64,000 nucleotides of DNA, taken from contig NC_052132.2 in NCBI RefSeq assembly GCF_016086655.4, positions 4,342,805 to 4,406,804 on the forward strand, given 5' to 3'. The stretch comes from Lepeophtheirus salmonis (taxonomy: Eukaryota; Arthropoda; Copepoda; Siphonostomatoida; Caligidae). The notes under the pieces were generated by a model, which was given only the letters and a program-made list of their open reading frames with translations, searched no databases and had not been told where the DNA came from. The position numbers and the translations under genes are program-made. Shown one piece after another: positions 35,180 to 48,724 of this stretch (the first letter of the stretch is position 1; each line of letters starts with the position of its first letter).

Positions 35180-37205
35180 TAGATAAGGACTGGGACTTGA
35201 GTTTATTTCCAAAATCTCACATATGATTCAAGTTATTTTAATGAAGCATTTTTCTAAGCATCTAGTCTCCAAAACATTCTTCAAACTGCCAGGTTTACCA
35301 TGTAATTTTTCTGTTTTCTTTTTAATTTCATACCGGCTGTATATATTTTATACAACTCTAATTATGTCAGATTCAGCCTTGTTTAGCAATTCAGTCTTAG
35401 CTTACGAACAATGGATGACGTCAAGTGCGTTTTGTAATGACAAACATCGCTACCATGATGTTTAAGATACTTTGACTACAAAAAGGATCGTATTTCCCTT
35501 CTTTTCTTATACCCTGTAGTCCATTTCACAAATTATTTGGTCTAGAGTTTGAAAATAATAATAAAAATTGTGTCCAGGGTTTGCAAACTTTCAAATCTTT
35601 CCTGTCTAATGTTTGAAAAAAGTTTATTCAGTTCTACAGTCTGAGATTGTGATCCTTCAACCAAAATGTCCGCCACAACTCATCTAAAAAAATCACTTAT
35701 TACCGAACAAACAAAAAAAAAATATGAAGAAAATCCGACCAAGTCTCAAAATTAATAATCAAATACACAAATTCAAATTTTCGTCTAAAAAAAGAAACAT
35801 CATTGGCATTTTTATTGAACTTCAATACAATTTGAGTGCTTTGAAAAAAAATCAAAATATGGATTAGAAAAAATTATTTAAAAAATATATTTTAACCTTA
35901 AATATTACTGTCATGTCTTGGCCTACGAACAACATCTATGAAGGTGAAGTATTGTATAGGCTCAAAGTGGATCCAAGCTTGCTTTTAGAAAATAAAATTC
36001 CTATGATTCGATCCTGTTGATTAAACAAGGTAACAAATTTGACTTGTTTTTAAATCTTTTAAATTCCATATTCAATTCTAGTAGTAATTGATGCTAATGG
36101 AGTGAATTAGAATTATAAATATTTAAAGTTTCATTCAAATAAAAAAAAATAATAATGTTTTTAGAAGGTCAGTCCAGTTACAATATGGATAAGTTTTTAA
36201 TTTTATTAGGGAAAAAATCAATCAGAGTCTGATCTTGAAAAGTAAAGGAGAAATACTGAAACACTATGTAATCGTTTCAAAAAGACAGCTGGGTACAGCT
36301 GGCATATGGTATACAAATGTGGAAGGAAGATTGGCTAGTAGGCATATACTTCTCACAACTCTGTCCACCTAAAAGCAGACTCAATGATAAAAAAATAATT
36401 GTGCAAAATATATCCCAAGCGAACAAAAGGATCATTCATAAGAACGTCTGGCCTAGATGAATTTATAAATAGATCATTTAAAATTCGTTTAAAAAAAAAA
36501 AAAATTACCCATATACTCCGATAGTTATATGAATGTTCTTGTTCAAATTTCGCAAAATTTTTAATGAAGACGGGCGAAGTCTTTTCCAAGATCCCACACC
36601 GCCACAGAAATATTTTTTTCTCTAAATATTTAATTAGAAGCATTGTTCTTAGAAGATGTCTAATTCCGCTGCAATAATTATTTGATTTTTAATTTTTTTG
36701 ACGAAAGAATTGCTTGAGATTATGTAATTCCAATTCACACTTAGGTTGTAGTATTTAACAATTTTGCATCATAATCTGGCTTCACCTAGTCTGAGTAAAA
36801 ACAACCGTCAATTATCCCTAACAGAAGTTATTTTATATCAATACAGATAAAAAAATATATTCTCTAATACTTTTAGAACATTGAATGATATCTAAAAACA
36901 CAAATTCTCCTATACAATTTGATTTAAGTTAAATTGATAAAGATTAGTTATCATTATTCAATCATACTTGAGTTGATAATTTTGACTTAAATAGCACATA
37001 TTTCGGAAAAACAAAAAGATGCTCAAAAATGGCTTGTAAATACTCCTCCTGTTCACCTTTATTTATTGAAATTGAATGAACATTCAGTACCGCAGGCAAT
37101 ATATATGATCCAACCAGTGATAAATAATTATGATTGACTTATTTATATATTTCCTTGCTTAGTCCTAATCTATGAAAAATTGAGCATTAAAGAAAGTAAG
37201 TCATT
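35180..37205. other. AT-rich stretch without recognised genes
   Basis: Chance frames of 80 and 96 codons (35223-35465 plus; 36353-36643 minus), rich in F/I/L, without recognisable domains. Nothing supported. Confidence 0.45.
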
Positions 37206-37210
37206 CTCTT

Positions 37211-37562
37211 ATTACCTCCGCCAACGAAGTTGAGTAGAGGTTATGCTTTACTTCTGTTTGTTTGTTAGGTTGTTTGTCTGTTGGTCACCAAGATGACGAA
37301 AAGGTTACCCATGGATTTTGATCTAACGTTGTACAAAGATTATATATGATCACAGAAAGAGGCCATTAAATTTTGAGAAGTCAAGAAGCACAAAATGTTC
37401 AAAATACATAATTGACCATAAATTTGGAACTTATTAAGGCACATACTTCAAATTGATATTTGTATATAGTTTTGATAAATATGCTTCATATACCGAACAC
37501 TCCAGTTTTGGAAAAATGAGCATAGGCGAAGGTTTATCCTCTACGAAGTGTCTATTCTAGTT
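37211..37562 (+). repeat. Helitron-like repeat family D, most complete copy
   Basis: Starts attacctccgccaacgaagt and contains gttgtttgtctgttggtcac, gaggccattaaattttgaga and aaatacataattgaccataa. Ends cctctacgaagtgtctattc followed by CTAG at about 37557-37560, then T. A short hairpin next to a CTAG-T end and the lack of terminal inverted repeats are Helitron features. There is no Rep/helicase reading frame, so it would be non-autonomous. Other copies: 24380, 31345 (+), 30145, 50690 and 61866 (-). Confidence 0.6.
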
Positions 37563-37564
37563 TG

Positions 37565-39225
37565 TTCATGTAATTCCTTTATAAATAATAAATAATTGGT
37601 ATTTGAGACGTCCATTAAGGTAGTATCGTAATTGACTAAAATTTGGTATCAGTACATTTGAAGTAGAAGGTCCATTTTAATAATCAGGTGCATTTAAAAA
37701 AATATAATATATTTTGTTTGATCAAGGTCGAGCCTTTTACGAGGTCCTTTTGCTAAATTGTGTTAATATTTAATTGAATGACGTTTTATATTTATAAAGA
37801 CCTCCTCAGTTTATTTACATTTAAAAAAAAATATTTGCATAACCTAATCCGCTATTTTGAACGACTCTGATATTCCACTCCATGGGGGAGTAGCCATTAA
37901 GAAATTTAAATACCTGCACATCACTCCAAACATCATGAAACCAACGGGAATCACTGATCCAAGTCACACGCTAATCAAGTGTCTTACAATCTGGCATATG
38001 GTATATTTAATACCTACTATATTATTATTTATTTTTAGAGAAGAGATTCCTAATATTGAACAATCCCATCATTTTGTTCAAAAATAGTTATAATCAAACT
38101 CATTCTTCATCCTTCCCCGTTGTTAGTTTGTTTGTTTTTTATTTCGTAAATTTTATGATAAGAAAAAAAAATATCTAAAAAACTTATTCACATCCATTCC
38201 CCATAAGTGAAATTCCAACAAATGGGTATGATGATACTAATATTTATCCATTGTGCAAGACGTTACAAAAAAGATAAACAGAAGGTAAATGCGTAAGGAA
38301 TTATTAAGTATTCAATGTGTAGAAACCGTGGAAAATTATAATCATATATATGGATGTATGTTCATGCGTAGAGTGAAGCATAATATTTAATGGCAAGCAA
38401 GAGATGGGCAAAGATTACTATCATCATTATCATCAAGAAGTCTCTGTCTTGAAGAAAATAATCATGAGGGAGTTAATAGAGGTTGCAAAGGTCAAATCTC
38501 GTCTTATTGTGTGTACCTATGCATTGTTATAAACATCCTCTGCTTAAGCATCATTATTGAAAGGGGAAAAAATCATTAAAATCCTTCCAAGACGAGATGT
38601 TTTTTCCTCTTTTGACAGAAACAAAATAAAAAAGTAATTCTTTCCACTTTATATAATATTTTTCATCTATATTAATCAAACAAGTTTGTCTTTCTGTATG
38701 TATAAATGTGTGGAAAAAAAGTCACCGGATGCATTGTATAAAGTGCACCCTGATATATATCATAAACATATTTTAATCTAAGAAATAACTATGTAGTCAT
38801 TCTAATGAAATATTACAGGTGTGTGCATAGCGCATCAAACATGTATACAGGCTGTACTACTGTATATGGTGCTCCTAGATGTAAATCATATAAATATTTT
38901 TGATATAAAAAATAATAAAGTAGTTATATTTATTTTTTATTGCAGGTGTGTGATTGTTTAAAAAAAGAGTAATATTTCTGTTTGTTTTTATTATTAGTCT
39001 GTTATACAAATCATTCATAATTCCAGTGGATTTTCAGTACATGCTCAGATTTGAATAAAATGTAAATGTCGAAATAGAAGTTTTAATATGTTTTTATTAG
39101 TGAGCACTATAAAGACTAAAGTATTCATCAGTCATCCCAACATGTAATTTTTTTTTCACAAACTCTTATTATTTTTTCATTCTTGAGGATAGAATACGTC
39201 ATATGAACTTATATAAGTATTCAGT
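37565..39225. other. AT-rich stretch without recognised genes
   Basis: A 76-codon frame (37857-38087) has no recognisable domain. A small hairpin (tatacag...ctgtata, about 38850-38872) is noted. Nothing else. Confidence 0.45.
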
Positions 39226-39227
39226 AG

Positions 39228-39300
39228 TTAGTTGTGCTCACGAAAAACGGAGAGTAACACTGAGGATTTCCGGAGGAAGTTATCTTATATATGCATTATT
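39228..39300 (+). repeat. dispersed repeat family C, partial copy
   Basis: gttgtgctcacgaaaaacgg, agagtaacactgaggatttc, gaagttatcttatatatgc. Confidence 0.6.
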
Positions 39301-39304
39301 AAGC

Positions 39305-42100
39305 AAAATTTGTCTTTTACCCGACTCACAGTGCTTTATTTCCCCCAAAAAGTGACCAAAGCTATGTTTATTGATTTTATGTCTTGATTTAAGTTTTAAA
39401 TAACTTATTTATGGAAAAAATATTTGTTTCGACTGAATGCATAAAGCATTTATTTTGATATTTATGACAATAATTGAAATTTAATTTGTTTGTTGATACA
39501 GGTTAACTAAATGAAAAAATAAATATAATCTATTTGATATAAAAAGTGTATAAAATATTTAATGTAATCCTCCTCAGATCCATCATTTACTGTATCAATA
39601 AACGATAAGGATTTATCATCTGCCAATAATTCTTGTTTATTTCATTTATAATTATTTTTTCTAATGTGAGATATTAATTCTTAAGGATTTTCTTGAATGA
39701 TTAAGTGTATACTATAAAGAAAGTCTACCAAATATTGACAAGAATTAGGCAATTGGCTTCATAACTTACAATGTGACAGAAACATACGTGCACAAACATG
39801 TTGGTTGATTGCTTGGAGGATTATAACATGTTGAATTTGGGGGTACACTCTCAAGCAAAATTCTTTTTTAAGAAAAGTGTACAAATATACTCAGGTTTGT
39901 TTTATAATTTGATACTCTTCATTAATGACATATCTAACTAAACTCCCTGAGTTTTTTGTTTTTTTGTGTGTACACTTATTCTTCTATACTAAAACCTTGG
40001 GTATATAAATAATTTAATGTATTAAAATCATAAAAGAGTAAAAATTTCAAAAAATAAAAAAATATTTTACTAAATAAATTTGAAATGTAGTAAAACTTAC
40101 TGTAAAATAGTTACTTTTTACAAAATACATTGACATATTTTTATTTAAAATTGTGTACAAAGTTCTGAATAGCCTTTAAAATATAAATTAAATATATAAT
40201 GTAATAAATTTATTCTCATACGTATAAAATACTTGCAAATTAAGTAATAAATAACTATTTTACTGTTCATTAAATTGTTTTTAAATGACTAAACAAAAAA
40301 TATAAAAACATTTTTATTGGATGTTTGCAAAAAAAAAAATCATAAATAAAACAAGAATTTTATTCTACTGATATTTGATAATTGTGTACACTTTTTAAAT
40401 TTTCGTGTTCAACAGTTTTTTATTTCTAAGTATCCTCCCGAAATATGTGACTACTACAGAGGGTTGAAATAATAATATAAATATATAAGATATAAAAAAG
40501 ATTTCATTGAAAATTTAGTCAATCTAAAAAACAAAATCCTAGTCACACCCCTGACCCCATTCTTGAATATAGGTATTGTTAACGGGATTGTTAATACAAG
40601 ATCAATACTTTAAGACATAGCTATTAAATTAAAAGCAGAAGTGGTCTAAATTTTAAAATTAATGTCTTAAGCTGGGCCATAATAATTAAAAATAGTTCTT
40701 GCTTTCAGTAAAACAATCAAATATGGTTCTGAAATTATGACGTCATGAAGAAATTTAAAACTTATGGACTTTTTGTACAATATACATGTTGATTTTCATT
40801 TTGTGATTGAATCTCGAGCTGAGTCACTCAAAAGGTGTAGCTCTGCTTGAAGAGATAGAGACAGAGTTGAGATCAAAACAAGTACAAGATTTTTTAGTTA
40901 AAGGTGCAAGAGATCAAAATATTTTAAGAGACAGCTTCAATTTTAATAACCCATTCAATAACGATTGAAACTATTTTTTTTTTAAATTTGGACATTTGTT
41001 TTAAGAAAGGTTTTTTAAAAACATTTTTGAAATGACCATTTTTTAAAATTCTTCATATATGTTCATAATATAACAACGTTTATAAATAGGGTAAAAGTGT
41101 CCACAAAATAAAACGGATGAATTAATGAATAACAGTTAAACGATCAAAATAATTACAGCATTAATATATTGCATTATTTTTTCAGTTATTCCATTTATTT
41201 TGCATTTGTAAATATTAATCAAATTACTAAAAATACTTGTATGAATATAAGACATCCAGAAAAATAAATTCTTGCGTATTCCGTGTATTATATGAAATAC
41301 TGGCTACAATATTACATTTTTTAGCTACCGTAGTTCTCCTTGGTTCTTAACTTGAAAAAAAAAAAAAAAGAAAAGAAGAACCCAAGAAATCAAACGAGAA
41401 AATAAAGGAACAATTTTTAAACACAGCAGTTAATTACATTCACAAGACCTCCATTACAAATTGCTACATATATAAAGAAATCCTAAACAAGGTATTATTT
41501 AAGAGAAATAAAGCATTACAGATAATAAGCATATTAAAAATTATTGACAATAAAATATCGATCAAAAAGGAATATGAAACATTTTTATCTATATCCCAGT
41601 TCACAAACGAAGACATTCTTCCCAAATTAACTTTTTAAAATAATATTTCTTTTTTTTTCCTTAATATCATCGACTTTTTTTATTAGCCTTATTTTATTTC
41701 TTACAAAAATAGTATTTTAGACGATATCTCAATCCCTCCTTCCCCAAAGTATTCCAAATTGCTTTCTGGGAAGGGATTTCTCTCTTTGGTTAAGACTCAC
41801 TGCATTAAAGTATCTTTAGTACTTAGTACTCGGTATACAACATAAAAGTTATACGAAAACGAATATTGGTAACGGAATCGGTTCGAAAATATGGGTGTTA
41901 TGACAACACTAGTAGTACTAGATACTATTGTGATGTAGCTTTTTTAAAAGGAATCTGATAAATAGTATACCACTTTATGCTATCAAATCAAACATTTTTG
42001 CTGGCACTCTACAAAAAGCTTATACAATGGATATGTATGTATGTGTTTGGTTGTGAAATTCACACATCATTTATGAATTAACAAACATCTTATTGTAGAA
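39305..42100. other. AT-rich stretch without recognised genes
   Basis: Very AT-rich with many homopolymer runs. Nothing recognised. Confidence 0.5.
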
Positions 42101-42103
42101 ATA

Positions 42104-42440
42104 AAGGGTGAAAAATAAGTTCAGGAATATATGTTATAGTTTATAAATTCAATATAAATATATTAATTACCCTAAACTTTTGTGAAAATGATAAAATTGA
42201 TATAATAGTTAACATAAAATACTTTTTTGAAAATGATCAAATTGTAATGTAAATTAATTTAGGGAAAACTTTTGTTCGAAATAGCCACCCTTTATCCAGA
42301 TTACATGGCGGAAACGAAGAGGCACGGGCAAAGATATTCACTCATTCCTCACCCTGCATATACGGGGTATGGTTTGGAAGTCGTAGACTCGTCTGAGAAC
42401 ATTGTAATTTTCGTAAAACAGAACTAATTTGTTCCAAATT
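42104..42440 (-). pseudogene. mariner-like 3' end fragment
   Basis: After TA at 42102-42103, aagggtgaaaaataagttca looks like a mariner-type terminal repeat. Reading leftward from about 42430, one frame gives ITMFSDESTTSKPYPV and another NVLRRVYDFQ...RVRNE, ending IKGGYFEQKFS before the 3' non-coding part. The GGYFE-type ending and the LRRVYDFQ block are like the C-terminus of mariner-family transposases, but the catalytic core is unclear. The class is uncertain. Confidence 0.35.
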
Positions 42441-42444
42441 CTGT

Positions 42445-42602
42445 CAGGACCGGTCTTCTATAAATTTCCGTCTTAATTGGTCAAAAAAAAAATCAATCAT
42501 TTTTTTCTATTGTGCACGGTTTCAGACTGCAGTCTGGACCAAAATATTTCGGATCAGATCGATCTAGTAAAAATCACTTAAGACCAAGCCGAGTCTTAGA
42601 TA
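42445..42602. repeat. dispersed repeat family B copy
   Basis: gtcaggaccggtcttctata, cagactgcagtctggaccaa, cttaagaccaagccgagtct. Compare 58440-58545. Confidence 0.5.
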
Positions 42603-42604
42603 CA

Positions 42605-44080
42605 TAGTAATGAGATCTTCTTCGTATCTCTCAGCCTTTTCTCTGGAAGAAGTTAGAAAAAGAAAAAAGATTGAATTAAACATGAAATTATCCAAAAACG
42701 TCATTCTTTTCTGTTCTTGGACTATCACAACACTAATAAGAGACATAAATAAATGGAGAAACTTTAGAAAAGGCGAACATATATATTTTTTGTTAACAAC
42801 TGAGTTATAAATCTGTTGAAAAATTGAAATCATTGCAGTAGATCTATGATTACTATACTTAGGATTTCTGAGTAATTTCTCAATCGCATTAAAATCAATC
42901 ATTTTTTTTTGTTTTTTTTTTTGGAAAAATCGCTCATTATGATATTTTTTGCCTGGAAATAGAGCTTTTTTTTCTAGACTTGGATGAAATAAATAGAGAA
43001 AAATTTGATTCTAATTAGATTGCAAATTAGCTCTGATTAGATTTTTGGACGGAATATCCACCTGCAAAAACACTCATTCAATATGCGGGAAATTAATAGA
43101 AAAAGTTTTTCTCTTTTGGAAGGTAAAACTATGTGTACGATCTAATCAGGATTACATGATCGAAGAATATGTGAGGTAGCTATATTCCAACAACAACCAA
43201 TGAGGGGAAAGGGAAATGTAGCACAAAATTGACTGTTGAATAATCCTCTTTAAATCTTGGATCAAAGGAGAAATAATTTTGCGCCAAATTGCAAAATCCT
43301 TATCTTTAATGTATGTAAGAGGTTGGACCTATAATATATATAAGTGATGATGAGATACTTCCGTCAAACAAGACTTCGGAATATCTCACAAATTTCAACT
43401 TTGCTCGAACTACTATTCTGGTCATTGAACGGTCTTTAAGTATGTTTAAAACTACTAACTTAATTTCAATTAGCATAATAAAACTGTATTTTTCTTTAAA
43501 TACAAATTGCTCAGAAATCCAATCCAAAAGGGTGCTCAAAAAGTTTCTGAAATAATGGTACATCAAAAACCAGACATTTACTACGTGCAGTTTTTTTTGG
43601 AAAATATTTTGCCAATAGGTATATGTCAAATATATATTTTGTAAGAAATTAAAAAAAATGAATATCGAGCCAATTTTTGCAAATCCTTCCACTTCTGACA
43701 GCAAAAATTTTTATCACTTTTCACAACTGTTAGACACTTTTTTATTTAATAAAAGGGATAGGTTCACTGCTAAACAAGTGTTAATTTGAGTTCATATATC
43801 AATAGTTCAGATACTAATACGATACATACATAAGTAATAGACAAATTGACAGCTAAATAAAATAAAAATATATTTTTACGTGATTGAGATAACCCTGTTA
43901 TATCGTTGATAATTTTGAGCTTAAGCAATCCTTCAATATCACAATGAAAGATACCAAGTTTTACATTTGCTCCTGCTCAAATGGACATGATTGCGTTTAA
44001 CCTTTGGTCTCAATTATTTTCCGAAATATAAAATTTAATAATCAAACTTAGGCGTATGTTATGGATCCACCAATGCAGAG
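42605..44080. other. AT-rich stretch, unidentified open frames only
   Basis: Two of the longer frames of the window lie here on the minus strand: 42902-42564 (112 codons) and 43704-43306 (132 codons, with YTYWQNIFQKKLHVVNVWFL). Both are dominated by F, I, L, S, Y and K and carry no motif I recognise. In such AT-rich DNA they may be chance. I do not call them genes. Confidence 0.35.
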
Positions 44081-44089
44081 CTGTAGTAG

Positions 44090-44165
44090 ATCATCCCGAA
44101 GTTAAGTCATTTTTTCATGAACTCGGAGCACAAGAGGACTCAGAATAGACTTGGAATCATATGAA
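44090..44165. repeat. dispersed repeat family C, fragment
   Basis: gaggactcagaatagacttg, as in ggactcagaatagaattgca at 35125. Confidence 0.4.
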
Positions 44166-44659
44166 CTCAAAATTTTATTCATTTTCCCTTTAGGTTCATT
44201 GGTCTTATTAAGGATGTAAGAAATTTACGTGCACCTGGATTTTTGTATTTTCAACATATGTGTGACAGGTATAAGTACTGGAAAAAGTTATCTATTTCTA
44301 GGAAATAATTATGCATGCACTTCATTTTACAAATTAATGAAATGTCGGGTTTTTTTTAAAATAAATAAGCTGCTGTCAAAATTAAATCTATATTAATATA
44401 GCAAATTTTGTCTGTATAATTGGATGTTTGAATGAAAATATGTCATATTAATATTTTTTATCTAAGACATATATAAAGGTATATTTATGAAAACTCAGTT
44501 GTTTTCCTTATAGCATCGAAGCTCAGCCAGGTAGCTCTCTAGAGACTAATATATTACCTGGGCATCTGTCATAACATCATATCATTTTTATTTTTATAAG
44601 TTGTTATTATTGTTCTTCCATCCTTGACAAGAGAACATCTATCATTTACGTATTGAGTT

Positions 44660-44745
44660 GTTTCGTGTGAGTGTGCTCCAGAAAAACGTTGAGTACCACT
44701 GAGTATTTTAAAGTTTGTCTGTTTGACGAGACATAATAACTCCAA
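44660..44745 (+). repeat. dispersed repeat family C, partial copy
   Basis: gtgtgctccagaaaaacgtt then gagtaccactgagtatttta. Same order as 39230 and 9500 (minus). Confidence 0.55.
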
Positions 44746-44764
44746 ATAAAAACGGGTACTAACG

Positions 44765-45065
44765 CTGTTATCACATATAAGTCATATATAAGTCAGCTAA
44801 TAAATCAATTACGTGCACCAAATCTACAGGTATGGTGCCCTCGGGTGGACATAATAATTCGACTTTGTGATAAATCTTATTTTCCATTGCTCGATTTCAT
44901 CCCTGAGAGTATTATTTTCAGTTTTTAAACGATGGATCTCGTAACCGTACGATGACTCTCAAAGTCCTGACTTCATTTATATGACGTTTGATGACTTCAA
45001 TCAATTGCTCAGCTGTAGTAGCTCTCTGTAGTAGTTTTTTATTTCCACATTTAGTATCTGATTTA
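44765..45065 (-). pseudogene. coiled-coil coding remnant, unidentified
   Basis: Reading leftward, 45060-44960 gives GNKKLLQRATTAEQLIEVIK followed by RHINEVRTLRVIVR. After a frameshift, YEIHRLKTENNTLRDEIEQW lies at about 44945-44885. After another, LLCPPEGTIPVDLVHVIDLL lies at about 44855-44795, and the frame stops near 44768. The leucines and charged residues of RLKTENNTLRDEIEQW are spaced as in a leucine zipper/coiled coil. Three adjacent patches, each with protein-like composition, on one strand and in order, argue for one decayed gene rather than chance. Could be ORF1 or the N-terminus of a transposable element, or a host pseudogene. Family not recognised. Confidence 0.4.
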
Positions 45066-45069
45066 TTAC

Positions 45070-46858
45070 GTGTGAACAAAATTCAAAATACAATATTAAA
45101 CATGATATAAATTGTCTTTGATTAAAAAAAACCTGTTATTTCTAAGGCCTTAAATTTTGAATGAGAAATTTCTTGGAAAAGATAATTTCGTTAACTATAA
45201 TAACTCTTTACAGATAAATAATATTTTGATGATAGACGTGTGTATAAAGGCCTGTAAAAATCCGTTGATCCTTTTCTATGAAGTAAAATAGATATAAAAA
45301 TAATATTTTCCTGCATTTTTTTATCTTAGCCTTTACGGGACATTAATATATTTTTAGATTTTAAATAAAAAAAAAATAGAAACACAAACAAAATGAAACA
45401 TGCAAGTGGATATATTATCCCCTGGTTGTAATAATGACAACCATATTAAAAAATACTAGATATTATAAATATTTTTTGAAACCCTCCTGAACAGTTTTAC
45501 AATGTTTAAACCCCCTACAGTGTCTCTCTTTTTATTGACCTTGGGGCTTACAAAATATGCTGTGCTTTTGTAAGGACCGCATTAACTTTTTGACTGTCTA
45601 TTTCCACAAAAAATGATTGGTAGTCTCATTAAACAGAAAAAAAACAATTCAGCATGTTTGTTTTTATAAAGTTTACTTCTAACTTCCAGGGTACCGGATA
45701 ATTTACGATAAGTAAACCATTTTTCTGCCAAAGTCAGAAGTTTACTTTAAAGGCTCTGATAACTTTGCATATATTTCTTTTGATTTTTCTTTGTTTCTAA
45801 TATTCAATAAAAGGGTTTAGTGTAGGGGATAGAATACACTTTCTCAACAATGATACTGAAATCGAAGCTAACCTCAATCTCAATGACACAATTGTTCTTT
45901 AGAATTCAACTTTCTTGAGAAATATAGAATAATAATATTTTAAAGCTATTTTGTTTGCAAGAGCAACGTATATAGTAGCGTCAGGAAAAATTATACATAT
46001 CATTGGTTCTAACTTCTATTGGATATAAGCATTCCTTCAACAACTTCTCTCATTACAAAGATAGTCCATAACACTTGATAATTTCTTTTGAGCCTTTGCA
46101 GAATTTTTCTAGTCTTGAAGAGTAAGTGAAGAGTGTCTTCAAAATGAATTAAAATCTTTTTTTTCTACATTTCATCTTTTTTATCCCAGACTGCCTTTAT
46201 GTTGAAACGTCACATATTTATATTTACTATTTTATCCAATATTAGTTAGTTACTTGAGTCTGAACTTGGAACCAAGAAAACTTTGACTTGACTTGGAATT
46301 AGAGCATGAGAAGGGACGGTTTTCCGTGAGGGAGGCCAAGACAAATATGCATTTTTTTTTTTAAAGTTATGTTTAAATTTGAATTATTTTTTTTAGAAAA
46401 TGCATTTCGAATCCTCTTTTTGCTTAGAATGTAAAATTCAAGGCTTTTTTTTCAGAATATATTTTTAACATATAAAAAATTTACGATTTGAGGCCCCTGT
46501 ACTTTTTATAATCAAATACAGGTCAAGAGAAAATGACCCAAATACCCACCCAGCCTTGAGCATAAGGACTTGGAATTGAACTGATCTCTGAAGTAAGTTT
46601 TCTTGAATAGTATTTATCTCAAAATTGAATGTAAATTATATTTGTATTCTTTGAGAAATTATCGCCAATTTATATTAACAAAGTATTCTTATCAACCATT
46701 TGGGTGTGTCGCAAATTGTACTTTAAGTAGCCAAAATTGATTGTCACAGCAACAGAATGATAAATTGATGAATTTTATTTGAAAGGCCATATCAAGTGTA
46801 ATATAAATCTCATAAATCAAGTAAAGGTTTTAAACTATACTTAAGGTTCTTAATCTTA
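45070..46858. other. AT-rich stretch without recognised genes
   Basis: Holds a short stem-loop-like inverted repeat at 45666-45749 (ataaagtttacttctaactt against aaagtcagaagtttacttta), about 84 bases end to end. It may be a tiny MITE. Nothing else. Confidence 0.45.
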
Positions 46859-46861
46859 TTA

Positions 46862-47015
46862 AATAAACCCACAAATTTGAATACAAGCCTATAATAGACT
46901 CAAATATTATGAAATATTGAGCTATATGTTTGTATATAGGAAGTAAAAAAATAAAATGTGTTTTTCTCCTTAAGTTAAGTTTTGTTCAAGATATTTTTAT
47001 GTTGACGCACGACCT
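46862..47015. repeat. dispersed repeat family G copy
   Basis: Aligns with 19370-19525 (see there). Confidence 0.55.
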
Positions 47016-47390
47016 CTTATCTCGTTATTTCTATCTCATGATGGTATGAATATTTGTTGAGATTCATTAAAACTATGAATTGGTACAAAATTTGTTATGT
47101 TCAGTTACTCCCTTTCTCCCGCAAATTAGTTATATTTCATATCAAAACCATCTACATATGTAGGTTTTAAATACAACTTGTTATTTGGGCGTTTTTACAC
47201 ACATCCCATTTATTTTTAAATGACGTGTGTGTATACGTTATTAACATGAATTATATCTATTCAAACATCTATTTTCTCCACACCTATAAAATGTGAAGGT
47301 ACATATAACCCATTGTGAACAAACAAATTGAATTAATTGTGTAGTCAAATCAAGAATAAAATATATAAAATAGCTACAAATGGGTATATA

Positions 47391-47640
47391 CAGTGTGCAT
47401 ATGAGAAAATGTCCAGTTTAATTTTTCATATTGAATGACAAAAAAGTAAATATGTGATAAATCTTTGTATACAATGAGACTTTGTTTTTATAAAGTTTGA
47501 TACATTTTAGGGAAAAAATCAATGATCTATTTGACTTGCATTTCGGTCAAAAAGACACTGCCAAGATGATTGGAGTGTAACTCCGCTCGTTTTTCTATTC
47601 AGTACATGCAAAAATATCGGATTTAGGAACGAAGAGGGTT
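47391..47640 (+). pseudogene. mariner 5' end with HTH remnant
   Basis: TA at 47389-47390 followed by cagtgtgcatatgagaaaat, a mariner-type terminal repeat. About 130 bases later the sequence reads INDLFDLHFGQKDTAKMIGV, one stop, then LRSFFYSVHAKISDLGTKRV, which has the shape of the first helix-turn-helix of Tc1/mariner transposases (short helix, KDTAKMIGV turn, recognition helix). Traces of GLGRNKRK follow. The rest of the transposase and the 3' end are absent by about 47850. Confidence 0.6.
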
Positions 47641-47849
47641 CAAGGACTTGGTAGGAATAAAAGAAAGTGAAATGTATAGCTGACCATAAGGATCTTTCTC
47701 CGAAATCTAATGATATATATTAATAAATATCTCCTGTCAATAATTTTGTAGGAAAAAATGTTTGGAAATGTGCAATAAACTCCGGATGTATCTTTAAGGC
47801 AATGGGTCCAATGTAAAAAAAAAATATATATCACTTGTATTTTATAATG

Positions 47850-48724
47850 GTTTTCTTTTTACTAACCCTGTTATAACAATTTCATTATTATACCCCTGTT
47901 TTATAAATAATCATATGTCTGTAAATATTAGGTTACAAGATTAGACACTTTTATGTACGCACCTCGTATGTATAAATACAAACATATCATTTTTATTTTA
48001 TTTTGGGGGGCATTTGTTATAGTTAATATTATTCAAAGTTATTTTTTAACGAGTTATATTTATACTTATGTACAAATATATACCTATTATATACAATTCC
48101 CTCTTTGGGCAAATTTGAGTACTACGCTCTGGAATTTATAAAAAGTAACCATCAGCCAAGTAACCAACAATGATAAAAAAATAGGTTTACATTAAATAAA
48201 TCATTTCTAATTTTTATTTATTTATTTTTGCAAAAAATTGACTCGTGTCTCTTGAATTGGTAAAGGAATTTCAATCCATTTGAAACGACTCAATAATAAT
48301 TTATAAAATTACAAATGTTTGTTGAAGAATAACCCAATGATCCATGGAATCAAAAAAGAAGAAAAAAAAGTTTGAATAAATTGCTGGATAGCCTTAACTG
48401 AATACATAGTATCAGTTCTATTCGAATTACTCATGGAATATATTTTACATATTCAATGGGACACACCATTTTTTTCTTCCCCTTGTTTTTGACCAACTTA
48501 GGGCTATTTTTAGAGTCTATATTTATGAAGTGTCATGAAATATAATAGGTTTTTATTCAATTTAATATTCTAAAATATTTAATAGATAAAATAAAGGAAA
48601 TCTATGTTTAAGAAAAATCTTAAACAACCATTTTAGGAAGTTCAACTAATTTCCTTTTTTATGAACTCTTTATCCATGCTAAAAACACTCAAATATGTCT
48701 AAAGAATAAACTAATATTTAAAAT
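47850..48724. other. AT-rich stretch without recognised genes
   Basis: A short stretch at 48395-48440 (tgaatacatagtatcagttc) resembles 49055-49090 inside the duplicated unit. Otherwise nothing. Confidence 0.45.

Noticed and set aside
38845..38880. Small hairpin tatacag...ctgtata, considered as a microRNA precursor
   Set aside because: The stem is only about 7 bp with a short loop, far too small for a precursor.
42564..42902. 112-codon open frame, minus strand
   Set aside because: Same reasons, and its left end overlaps repeat family B.
43306..43704. 132-codon open frame, minus strand
   Set aside because: Among the longest frames here but rich in F, I, L, Y and K, with no motif I know and surrounded by AT-rich DNA. 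Such lengths can occur by chance at this composition. Kept only as a note.
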